From: Candidatus Omnitrophota bacterium
GTDB lineage: Bacteria > Omnitrophota > Gorgyraeia > B26-G9
Length of the DNA: 17,668 bases
NCBI GenBank assembly: GCA_022013205.1
Contig: JAKLQT010000280.1
Span: 1-17,668 of the forward strand
Reading direction: 5' to 3'
How positions within the stretch are numbered: position 1 is the stretch's first letter; every line of letters begins with the position of its first letter. This document shows, piece after piece, positions 1 to 6,118 of this stretch. The notes under the pieces are model-generated. The model was not told the origin of the DNA and did not search any database. It saw only the letters and a program-made list of their open reading frames with translations. The translations under genes and the position numbers were made by a program.

Positions 1-9
1 ATCACTCAT
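1..9 (-). CDS. Possible 5' end of a gene leaving the window
   Basis: An ATG at 9-7 on the minus strand is followed by two more codons (reading M-S-D) before the window ends. A purine-rich AAAAGGG lies about 7 bases upstream and could serve as a weak ribosome binding site. A good promoter-like sequence sits about 90 bases upstream (99-128). Nothing can be said about the product. Confidence 0.25.
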
Positions 10-98
10 TTTGGTACCCTTTTAAAATAGAACAATATATGCAATATTCTTTAAGTTTATTACTTATTTATATGAAAGCTTAATGCTATATAAAAAAA

Positions 99-128
99 AT
101 TATACCACAAACGTCATCAAAAAGACAA
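99..128 (-). promoter_or_regulatory. Sigma-70-like promoter
   Basis: On the minus strand there is a perfect -10 TATAAT (104-99), 18 bases downstream of TTGTCT (128-123; 4 of 6 matches to the -35 consensus). It points at the ATG at position 9 and would give a leader of about 80-90 bases. The surroundings are AT-rich, so a chance match is possible. Confidence 0.4.
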
Positions 129-235
129 TTATTCTATTGCTCAAGTAAAATCGATGAATATGCTAACCCTTAGGCTTTTTATCTTATTAACTTGCGCAGC
201 CTCCTTGCAGCTTCCATAGTTCATTCCATCCGATT

Positions 236-406
236 CTATTCCAACCCCAAATTCTTCCTGTAATTAAAAACCTTAACCCTCTTTTTCTTCAGCCATCTAT
301 CAATTTCTTGTTTATCAAACCTCAAAGCTTTGCCAACTTTTGAGTATGGGATTTTTCTCATGTGCGGCCAGGCATAGATTGTTCCTTTTGGTGTACATAA
401 TATATT
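236..406 (-). pseudogene. Fragment of an excisionase-type (HTH_17) DNA-binding protein
   Basis: A minus-strand open frame of 56 codons ends in TAG at 238-236. It includes TPKGTIYAWPHMRKIPYSKV followed by GKALRFDKQEIDRWL. This is the pattern of the small MerR/excisionase-like helix-turn-helix family: recognition helix, 'wing' with K-V-G, and the closing F-x-x-x-E-I-D-x-W-L. The usual first helix (L-T-V-x-E-A-A-x-Y-L) is missing, because an in-frame TAA at 409-407 cuts the frame just upstream and no ATG precedes the domain. The only in-frame ATG (361-359) falls inside it. I therefore call it a 5'-truncated remnant. Members of this family are often encoded in integrated elements, which fits the tRNA-associated repeats nearby, but no integrase is visible. 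A short functional protein from the internal ATG cannot be excluded. Confidence 0.5.
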
Positions 407-432
407 TTATGATTACACCTGGGTAATGTCAA
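404..432 (-). promoter_or_regulatory. Sigma-70-like promoter upstream of the HTH remnant
   Basis: On the minus strand a perfect -35 TTGACA (432-427) is followed after 17 bases by TAAAAT (409-404; 5 of 6 matches). Transcription would begin near position 397, inside the truncated HTH frame. This could be the original promoter brought close by a deletion, or a promoter for a short RNA. Confidence 0.4.
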
Positions 433-441
433 CACATTCTC

Positions 442-634
442 TTTACACTGAGCGAGCACTTCGACAGGCTCAGCGTAAACTCAGCGAGTATTTATTTGCC
501 CTTTGACTAAGTTTATGCTGAGCGTAGCCGAAGCGCTCAGGGCCACTTCGACTCTCAAGTATATAGTTTACAAAAAAATGACTCGCCCCACAAGTCAGTG
601 TTTACACTGAGCGAGTGAAGCGAGTCGAAGTGGC
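442..634. repeat. Cluster of palindromic CTTCGAC/CTGAGCG repeats
   Basis: The stretch has several related repeats. TTTACACTGAGCGAG occurs at 442-456 and again at 601-615. CTGAGCG (518-524) pairs with CGCTCAG (534-540) around a 9-base loop. The 13-mer at 542-554 (GCCACTTCGACTC) is perfectly inverted at 622-634. Pieces such as CTTCGACAGGCTCAGCG resemble palindromic intergenic repeats seen in many environmental bacterial genomes. No coding sequence is visible here. Confidence 0.6.
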
Positions 635-655
635 GTCCCCAAGGGGATATAAACC
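631..655 (-). repeat. Partial copy of the tRNA-Glu 3' end (possible att remnant)
   Basis: These 25 bases match the 3' end of tRNA-Glu (872-896) at 23 positions in the same orientation, the first 18 without a break. The copied part covers the CCA, discriminator base, 3' acceptor strand and the 3' half of the T arm. The rest of the tRNA is absent. A short copy of a tRNA 3' end downstream of the intact tRNA is the usual footprint of tRNA-targeted integration. The two copies lie 241 bp apart, far too close for a full element. Confidence 0.6.
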
Positions 656-675
656 GTCGTGTCGCACCTTCCGCT

Positions 676-824
676 TGGCCTGGGGAAACAGGCCAGTGCT
701 CAGATGTCTCACTCCCCAAAGGGAAACCCTTATGTTTTCCCTTTGGTTATCCCTTCCTTCCGCAAGAAGTCCCTCTCGCCGATAGGGAAAAACAATCTTT
801 TTCCCTAAAACCCTTTTTTGGGTT
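676..824. other. Run of four perfect hairpins
   Basis: Four perfect hairpins follow each other. They are 676-682/689-695 (7 bp, loop GGGAAA), 716-726/736-746 (11 bp, 9-base loop), 784-792/798-806 (9 bp, 5-base loop) and 809-813/820-824 (5 bp, loop of six T). A fifth is the tRNA-Glu terminator at 845-865. The octamer CTTCCGC-type motif also repeats (around 669 and 755). No convincing reading frame crosses the stretch. It could be a structured RNA, an element with secondary-structure ends, or degraded repeats. Confidence 0.5.
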
Positions 825-839
825 CAAATCCCCTGAAGC

Positions 840-865
840 AAAAAGGCCCGCAAAAAATGCGGGCC
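840..865 (-). terminator. Rho-independent terminator after tRNA-Glu
   Basis: On the minus strand GGCCCGC (865-859) pairs perfectly with GCGGGCC (851-845) around a 7-base loop and is followed by five T (844-840). It begins 6 bases after the CCA of tRNA-Glu and should end the tRNA transcript. Confidence 0.85.
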
Positions 866-871
866 AATATT

Positions 872-949
872 TGGCGTCCCCAAGGGGATTTGAACCCCTG
901 TCGACAGCTTGAAAAGCTGTTGTCCTGGACCAGGCTAGACGATGGGGAC
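872..949 (-). tRNA. tRNA-Glu (UUC)
   Basis: The minus strand folds into a complete cloverleaf with encoded CCA (874-872). The 7-bp acceptor GTCCCCA/TGGGGAC is fully paired, the discriminator base is G, and the anticodon stem ACAGC/GCTGT encloses the loop TTTTCAA with anticodon TTC. The T arm is AGGGG-TTCAAAT-CCCCT. It decodes GAA and GAG. A strong terminator follows directly. Part of its 3' end is duplicated at 631-655, and the 15-base T-arm core also occurs inverted at 820-834. Confidence 0.95.
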
Positions 950-956
950 ATAATAA

Positions 957-1099
957 ATAGCGCTGTTGCAAAATGTGCAGATGCACCCCTCTGGGCACAG
1001 GCAAGGCATTCACGAACGAACGCGGAGGCGTACTTATCGTACGCCGCACAAGTAAGTGAGCGAATAACGCCGCAGATGTGCGTTTTTCAACAGTGCTAT
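957..1099. mobile_element. Palindromic intergenic element between the two tRNAs
   Basis: The 143-bp stretch begins ATAGCGCTGTTG and ends, inverted, CAACAGTGCTAT. The ends pair over about 15 bases with two mismatches. The centre is a perfect hairpin, GGCGTAC (1027-1033) and GTACGCC (1039-1045) around a 5-base loop. The two arms are roughly complementary along their whole length, so the element is one large imperfect palindrome. From memory it resembles a family of palindromic repeats (ends like TGTTGAAAAACGC) scattered between genes in deltaproteobacteria and other environmental bacteria. It has no coding capacity and would need a transposase supplied in trans. Confidence 0.6.
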
Positions 1100-1104
1100 A
1101 ATGG

Positions 1105-1180
1105 TGGTGAGCCGCCTTGGTCTCGAACCAAGCACAACCGCCTTAAAAGGGCGGTGCTCTACCAGATGAGCTAGCGGCCC
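1105..1180 (-). tRNA. tRNA-Lys (UUU)
   Basis: The minus strand gives a 76-base cloverleaf with encoded CCA (1107-1105). Acceptor GGGCCGC/GCGGCTC pairs with one G-U, the discriminator is A, and the anticodon stem CCGCC/GGCGG encloses CTTTTAA with anticodon TTT. The T arm contains the usual GGTTCGAGACC core. It starts only 24 bases after the frr stop codon with no terminator between, so it may be transcribed together with the rpsB-frr operon. Confidence 0.95.
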
Positions 1181-1204
1181 ATTAATATTTAAGAAAGTAT
1201 GAAG

Positions 1205-1765
1205 TTATACTTCCATTATGTCGTTTTCTTTTTTCTTTGAAAGAGCTTCTAAATCCTTAATACATTTATCTGTAAGCTTCTGGATATCTTCCTGAGCTTT
1301 AAAACACGCGTCTTCTGTAATACTTGTGTCCTTTTCCGCCCGCTTTATGTTTTCGTTTGCTTCACGGCGTACACCCCGAATCGCGATACGGCCTTCTTCT
1401 GTAAGCTTATGAACAACTTTTACCAGCTCCGCGCGCCTTTCCTTTGTTAAAGGAGGAACGCTTAGACGAATAACTTTTCCGTCATTTGAAGGTGGAATCC
1501 CCAGTTCAGATTTTTGAATAGCCTTTTCAATAGCTCCGATACTTGATATATCCCAGGGCTGAATAACAATCAGCCTGGCCTCCGGGGTAGAAATACCGGC
1601 AAGCTGCTTTAAAGGGGTCGGCGCCCCGTAATAGTCCACACGCAGCCCCTCTACCAGAGTAGGGTTGGCTCTTCCTGTGCGAATAGTGCTAAAATCCCGA
1701 ACACAAACGTCTACCGACTTTTTCATTTTATCTTCAGCTTGACTAATTATTTCCTTAACTGCCAT
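1205..1765 (-). CDS. frr: Ribosome recycling factor
   Basis: This 186-residue protein, with EF-G, splits the post-termination ribosome so its subunits can be reused in the cytoplasm. Family landmarks are all present: FSTIRTGRANPTLVEGL near residue 24, YYGAPTPLKQLA, the IQPWD motif, and the long helical tail RRAELVK...IRGVRREAN. The length matches the usual ~185 residues. I start at the ATG at 1765 because AGGAGG lies 4 bases upstream and the protein then begins with the typical MAVKEII. The frame is open for 39 more codons upstream, but those codons are lysine-rich, run through hairpins and match nothing. It ends the rpsB-tsf-pyrH-frr cluster but, unlike the other junctions, is separated from pyrH by a structured 174-base leader. 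Confidence 0.97.
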   Translation of the reverse strand: MAVKEIISQAEDKMKKSVDVCVRDFSTIRTGRANPTLVEGLRVDYYGAPTPLKQLAGISTPEARLIVIQPWDISSIGAIEKAIQKSELGIPPSNDGKVIRLSVPPLTKERRAELVKVVHKLTEEGRIAIRGVRREANENIKRAEKDTSITEDACFKAQEDIQKLTDKCIKDLEALSKKKENDIMEV

Positions 1766-1939
1766 ATAACCTCCTAAATGAGCATGTAACTTATGGAGCA
1801 AAGCGAACATAAGCTGCTTTGCGAATTTATCCCCGAGCTTAAAATTAAAATCATGCTTTTTATGTTTTAATTTTGCCTCCAAGCGAGCGGGGCAAATGAG
1901 CCCCAGCGCTTTCTTGCGAAAGCAAGAGCAGGGGCGAAT
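1766..1939 (-). promoter_or_regulatory. Structured leader between pyrH and frr
   Basis: This gap contains several inverted repeats on the minus strand. Just after the pyrH stop, GCCCC...GGGGC encloses an inner CTTGC-TTTC-GCAAG hairpin. Further on, an AT-rich stem AAAATTAAAA pairs with TTTTAATTTT. Closest to frr, GCAAAGC (1822-1816) pairs with GCTTTGC (1804-1798), while CTTATG (1813-1808) pairs with CATAAG (1795-1790). These last two stems interlock and can hardly form together. They end about 14 bases before the AGGAGG of frr. Translational control of frr is possible; degraded repeats are the alternative. Confidence 0.4.
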
Positions 1940-2659
1940 TTACTTTACAAGGGTTCCGATCGGCGCTCCCTGCATTACTTTCTTAATATTGCCTTTTCTA
2001 AAAAGATTGAAGACAACTATAGGCAGGTTATTTTCCATGCAAAGCGTAACAGCGGTGCGGTCCATAACCTTCAGGTCCTTATTAACAACCTCAATATAGG
2101 TAAGCTCTTTAAACCTCTTAGCTTTCTTATTTTTCAGCGGATCATCAGAATAAACACCGTCTACTTTTGTTGCTTTTAAGATGACCTCCGCGTTTATCTC
2201 TATAGCCCGCAGCGCGGCAGCGGTATCAGTCGTAAAGTAAGGGTTGCCTGTGCCTCCGGCAAAGATTATGATCCTGCCTTTTTCTAAATGCCTGACAGCT
2301 TTGCGGCGGATATATGGTTCCGCGAGTTCTTTCATTTCTATCGCGGTCTGAACGCGCGTATGCACACCAATTTTTTCCAAAGCATCCTGCAGAGCCAGGG
2401 CATTAATAACCGTTGCCAGCATACCCATATAGTCGGCAGTAACTCTGTCAATCGCCCTGCCTATTGTCGATGCCGCCCGAAAAATATTACCCGCTCCAAC
2501 AACAACAGCGATTTCAAGGCCTAATTCATTTATCTCTTTCAGTTGCTGGGCTATATTTAAAAGAACCCCGGCATCAATACCATATCCCTTTTTAGCATTC
2601 TGAAGAGCCTCTCCGCTGAGTTTTAAAACCACCCGGCGGTATGCCAGTTTTTCAGCCAT
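1940..2659 (-). CDS. pyrH: UMP kinase
   Basis: This 239-residue amino-acid-kinase-fold enzyme phosphorylates UMP to UDP with ATP, feeding UTP and CTP synthesis; the bacterial enzyme is a cytosolic hexamer. Visible signatures are VVLKLSGEAL (residues 10-19, phosphate binding), the loop VVGAGNIFRAA (53-63), DYMGMLATVINALALQDAL, the UMP-binding GGTGNPYFTTDTAA, and the ATP-site KVDGVYSDDP. Length is normal. In place of the common GGGN(I/L)(F/W)RG, residues 56 and 62 are alanine, an unusual change in a glycine loop, though the rest is intact and the gene looks functional. It follows tsf by 56 bases with AAGGAT as ribosome binding site, in the conserved order rpsB-tsf-pyrH-frr. Confidence 0.97.
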   Translation of the reverse strand: MAEKLAYRRVVLKLSGEALQNAKKGYGIDAGVLLNIAQQLKEINELGLEIAVVVGAGNIFRAASTIGRAIDRVTADYMGMLATVINALALQDALEKIGVHTRVQTAIEMKELAEPYIRRKAVRHLEKGRIIIFAGGTGNPYFTTDTAAALRAIEINAEVILKATKVDGVYSDDPLKNKKAKRFKELTYIEVVNKDLKVMDRTAVTLCMENNLPIVVFNLFRKGNIKKVMQGAPIGTLVK

Positions 2660-2715
2660 TAAAACGTATCCTTATTAAAAAACTCTAAATTTAAGTCAAA
2701 CTGTATAAAAACATA

Positions 2716-3309
2716 TTACAAATCTTCGCCTAACTGATAACGGACAAATCTGCGAATTTTAATATTCTCGCCGATCTTCGCTATTATAGAATTTAAGTAA
2801 TCCTTTATTTTTATTTTATCATCCTTAACAAAAGGCTGTTCTAAAAGGCATACTTCTGAATAAAATTTATTGATTTTCCCGGCAATCATCTTCTCTATCA
2901 CATTCGCCGGCTTATCCCCTGCCTGAGCAGCTATAATCTCTTTTTCTTTTTCAATAAGCTCAGAAGGAACCTGCCCCGGTTCAAGAAACTGAGGATGAGC
3001 CGCCGCGATCTGCATAGCAACATCCTTTACAAACTGTTGAAATTGCTCGTTTTTAGCTACAAAATCAGTTTCGCAGTTTACCTCTAGAAGCACGCCGATT
3101 TTTCCGCCAAGATGTATATATGACTCCACTATACCCTCTTTGGCGGCCTTTCCAGCCCTTTTTGCCGCTACAGCCACGCCCTTTTTGCGAAGCTCCGCGA
3201 TTGCCTTATCTATATTTCCACCGGTCTCTATCAGCACTTTTTTGCAATCCATAAACCCGGCATTTGTTTTTTCTCTAAGTAATTTAATTTGATCCGCTGT
3301 TACAGTCAT
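2716..3309 (-). CDS. tsf: Elongation factor Ts, short form
   Basis: EF-Ts recharges EF-Tu by releasing GDP. The N-terminal UBA-like domain is clear (IKLLREKTNAGFMDCKKVL, residues 8-26), followed by the linker AELRKKG and the core with the EF-Tu-contacting TDFVAKN (81-87; many species have TDFVARN). At 197 residues this is the compact form with a reduced second half, as in Thermus and several other phyla, rather than the ~280-residue E. coli type. Its ATG lies only 2 bases after the rpsB stop, and its ribosome binding site (GGAAGGA) lies inside the end of rpsB, so translation of the two is probably coupled. Confidence 0.97.
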   Translation of the reverse strand: MTVTADQIKLLREKTNAGFMDCKKVLIETGGNIDKAIAELRKKGVAVAAKRAGKAAKEGIVESYIHLGGKIGVLLEVNCETDFVAKNEQFQQFVKDVAMQIAAAHPQFLEPGQVPSELIEKEKEIIAAQAGDKPANVIEKMIAGKINKFYSEVCLLEQPFVKDDKIKIKDYLNSIIAKIGENIKIRRFVRYQLGEDL

Positions 3310-3311
3310 AC

Positions 3312-4169
3312 CTATTCCTTCCCTTTTGTCTTCGGCGTCTTTTTCTTTATTGCTGCAGTCGCTGCTTTCTTCGCCTTTACAGATTTATTTATTACAGCCT
3401 GCCCCTTATCCTCATCCTTTGCCCCATCTTCCTTTACTTCCCTGGTTGTTTGCTTAACCTGGGGAGTTTCAGTTTTTCTGCTCTTTTCAAACTTGCTCTT
3501 GCCCTCTAAAATTGCCTCAGAAACAGCAGCTGCTACAAGTCTGATGGATTTTATCGCGTCGTCGTTTCCCGGGATAACATAATCAATAACATCAGGATCG
3601 GAATTAGTATCCACTAACGCGACTATCGGTATATTTAAGCGGCGGGCTTCTTTTACAGCGGTTTCTTCTTTTTTAATGTCTACTATAAAAAGAGCGCCGG
3701 GAAGCTTGCCCATTTTTCTTATTCCGCCTAAATTCTTAAGCAGTTTTAGCATTTCCTTAGTATATACAGCAACTTCCTTTTTCTTAAGTTTATCAAAGGT
3801 TCCGTCATCGCGCATAGCTTCAAGCTTATCCAGCCGTTTAATGCTTTTTCGTATAGTTTCAAAATTTGTAAGTGTACCACCCAGCCAGCGTTGGTCTACA
3901 TAGAACATTTCGCAGCGGTTAGCCTCATCAATAATGGCCTGTTGGGCCTGTTTCTTAGTGCCCACAAACAGCACATATTCGCCAAGAGACGCGATTCTGT
4001 TCAAAAAATCACAGGCGTTTTTAAGCTCCTGTTCTGTCCTCTCCAGATTAATGATATAAATACCGTTACGCTCACCAAAGATATACTTAGCCATTTTTGG
4101 ATTCCAGCGCCTTGTCTGGTGCCCAAAATGCACTCCTGACTCTAATAACTGTTTGATTAAAACTGCCAA
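3312..4169 (-). CDS. rpsB: 30S ribosomal protein S2
   Basis: S2 binds the back of the 30S subunit. The 285-residue protein opens MAVLIKQLLESGVHFGHQTR, a family hallmark, and carries FVGTKKQAQ, RWLGGTLTNF, and PIVALVDTNSDPDVIDYVIP. The core ends near residue 228. The rest is a low-complexity tail of about 55 residues rich in lysine, alanine and glutamate, longer than in E. coli (241 residues in all) and likely disordered or RNA-binding. The start codon is TTG at 4169-4167, supported by AGGAGG 6 bases upstream. A promoter-like sequence at 4235-4262 would make rpsB the first gene of the operon. Confidence 0.97.
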   Translation of the reverse strand: MAVLIKQLLESGVHFGHQTRRWNPKMAKYIFGERNGIYIINLERTEQELKNACDFLNRIASLGEYVLFVGTKKQAQQAIIDEANRCEMFYVDQRWLGGTLTNFETIRKSIKRLDKLEAMRDDGTFDKLKKKEVAVYTKEMLKLLKNLGGIRKMGKLPGALFIVDIKKEETAVKEARRLNIPIVALVDTNSDPDVIDYVIPGNDDAIKSIRLVAAAVSEAILEGKSKFEKSRKTETPQVKQTTREVKEDGAKDEDKGQAVINKSVKAKKAATAAIKKKTPKTKGKE

Positions 4170-4234
4170 ATTATTCCTCCTTTTTAAAATTAGATAAACA
4201 ACTGGATCCAGGCCTTTTTATTAAACGTTAAAAT

Positions 4235-4262
4235 ACTATACCATATTTTTTTATTAATACAA
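4235..4262 (-). promoter_or_regulatory. Candidate promoter of the rpsB operon
   Basis: On the minus strand TATAGT (4240-4235) lies 16 bases downstream of TTGTAT (4262-4257). The -10 has 5 of 6 matches and the -35 only 3. The site sits in the 161-base gap between the transporter gene and rpsB, about 65 bases before the TTG start, where an operon promoter is expected. No convincing terminator for the upstream gene is seen in the gap. Confidence 0.4.
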
Positions 4263-4330
4263 GTTTTTTTTACATTTTTCGCTATTTTTCAATAAAAGGC
4301 AAACATGTCTCTAAACAATCTTTCCCCTGT

Positions 4331-6118
4331 TTATGGTAAAAACTCAAGGTCTGAGAGTTTTCGATATATCCCGTTTTTCTTCAGCAGCTCCTCATGAGTA
4401 CCTTCTTCAATAATTTCCCCATTATCAAAAACAAGAATTCTCTTGATTTTCTTTACCGTTGCCAGCCGGTGAGCAATAATAAAAGCTGTCCTGTCCACAA
4501 GAAGATTGTCCAGCGCTTCCTGAACCAAACGAGTGGACTCAGCATCAAGCTGAGAAGTCGCCTCATCTAAGATCAGAATGGGGGGATTATTTAATATGGC
4601 ACGGGCAATAGCCAGCCGCTGTTTTTGCCCACCTGAGAGCTTTACCCCCATATCTCCTATGACCTCATTATATCCCTGCGGCAGAGCTTTAATAAATTCA
4701 TGGGCTTCTGCTATTTTTGCCGCTTTAATAACCTCTTCATCGCTTGCGTCATGTCTGCTGTAAGCAATATTATTTTTAACCGTATCATGGAACAGCATCA
4801 GATCCTGGGTAACAATACCGATTTGCGCGCGCAGTGATTTAAAAGTAACATCCCTTATATCTGTGCCGTCAATTTTTATTTTTCCTTTAACCGGATCATA
4901 AAAACGCGGTATTAAATTCACCAGGGTGGTCTTACCCACTCCGCTTGCTCCGACTAAGCCGATGACATCCCCCTTTTTTACCTTTAAATTGATGTTTTTC
5001 AGGATCAATTTCTGATCATAGCCAAAGCTTACATTTTCAAATGTTATTTCCCTGTTTATCAGCTTAAGCTCTTTAGCGTTTTTCTTCTCTCCCACTTTTA
5101 TCGGGGCATCAAGCACCTCAAATATTCTCTTGGCCGCTGCCAGCCCCTGCTGATTTATGCTGTGTATTTCACTTAATCGCCTGCAAGGCCTTATTAATGA
5201 TAATAAAGCGCCAAGAAACAACATGAAAATCCCAAAAGACATCCTCTGGCCAATAACTTCTCTCCCCCCATAGTAGAGCACAACCGCCCCGCCGCAGGCT
5301 CCGACAAATTCTGTCATCGGGCCTAAAACCAGCGCCCTTTTCTGCAATTTCATCATGATCTTATAAAAAGCAAAGTTATGATTGCCTATTTTAGTTATCT
5401 CCTGGTCTTCCATCGAGAAAGCTTTTACTATTCTTACTCCGGATATGGTTTCAAATAATTTCCGGTTTAAATCTCCCATCTTTTCCTGCGCCTGTGTGCT
5501 GATTTTCTTTATCATTTTACCAATGCGGAAAATCGGTATTGCCACCAGGGGAACAAGCCCGAAAGACATCAATGCCCATTTCCAATTTATATAAAAGACT
5601 ATTCCTGCTAAAAAAACCATAGTAAACAGCTGATATACAAGATCCGTTATCCCTACGGATATTGTGCCTTTTAAGATATCCACATCATACGTTATACGTG
5701 ATACCAGGTGCCCGGTCGCGCTCTTTGTAAAATAGTCCAGGGAAAAATTCTGAATCTTTTTATAAAGCGCGTTTCGTATATCATTAATTACTAACTGGCT
5801 CAATTTAGTTATCAGGTAAGTTCTTCCAAAGAAAAAAATACCTTTAAAAACAAATATTATTAATAACACCATTACAACATAATTGAGCATTTCAAGAGAA
5901 GGGGTATTGTTTATCTTTTCAATTATCCCCGTGAGAAAATCCGGCACCGGCCTGTCAAAAACAATTTTGTTCTGGCCCAGCACCTTATCGCTTAAGGGAA
6001 CTAACATGGTCAAAGAAACACTGTCAAAAAAAGCAGACAGGATCATGAACACGACTGCTAAACTTAAAGTGAATACATGCGGACGAATAAATCTAACCAG
6101 GCGAATATATAACCTCAT
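4331..6118 (-). CDS. MsbA-like ABC exporter (lipid A core flippase type)
   Basis: This 595-residue half-transporter has the exporter layout: a six-helix membrane domain (about residues 10-320) fused to one ATPase domain (about 355-595). ATPase motifs are complete: A-loop tyrosine in FGYD (367), Walker A GASGVGKT (390-397), Q-loop Q438, signature LSGGQKQR (494-501), Walker B ILILDE (514-519) and H-loop histidine 550. Length and layout resemble MsbA, which flips lipid A core across the inner membrane in Gram-negative bacteria; the true substrate cannot be read from sequence, and a drug or other lipid exporter is possible. Its ATG overlaps the rdgB stop by 4 bp, so the two are one transcription unit. 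Confidence 0.85.
   Translation of the reverse strand: MRLYIRLVRFIRPHVFTLSLAVVFMILSAFFDSVSLTMLVPLSDKVLGQNKIVFDRPVPDFLTGIIEKINNTPSLEMLNYVVMVLLIIFVFKGIFFFGRTYLITKLSQLVINDIRNALYKKIQNFSLDYFTKSATGHLVSRITYDVDILKGTISVGITDLVYQLFTMVFLAGIVFYINWKWALMSFGLVPLVAIPIFRIGKMIKKISTQAQEKMGDLNRKLFETISGVRIVKAFSMEDQEITKIGNHNFAFYKIMMKLQKRALVLGPMTEFVGACGGAVVLYYGGREVIGQRMSFGIFMLFLGALLSLIRPCRRLSEIHSINQQGLAAAKRIFEVLDAPIKVGEKKNAKELKLINREITFENVSFGYDQKLILKNINLKVKKGDVIGLVGASGVGKTTLVNLIPRFYDPVKGKIKIDGTDIRDVTFKSLRAQIGIVTQDLMLFHDTVKNNIAYSRHDASDEEVIKAAKIAEAHEFIKALPQGYNEVIGDMGVKLSGGQKQRLAIARAILNNPPILILDEATSQLDAESTRLVQEALDNLLVDRTAFIIAHRLATVKKIKRILVFDNGEIIEEGTHEELLKKNGIYRKLSDLEFLP

Noticed and set aside
650..870. Known structured RNA (6S, SRP, RNase P, tmRNA) in the hairpin-rich segment
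   Set aside because: None of the conserved sequence blocks of these RNAs could be recognised.
747..1174. Open frames on both strands (about 100 and 118 codons) across 747-1174
   Set aside because: They run through the tRNA genes, the terminator hairpin and the palindromic element, and show no protein family features.
1766..1882. 39-codon N-terminal extension of frr
   Set aside because: A strong AGGAGG before the inner ATG (1765) and the normal family start make the extension a leader, not protein.
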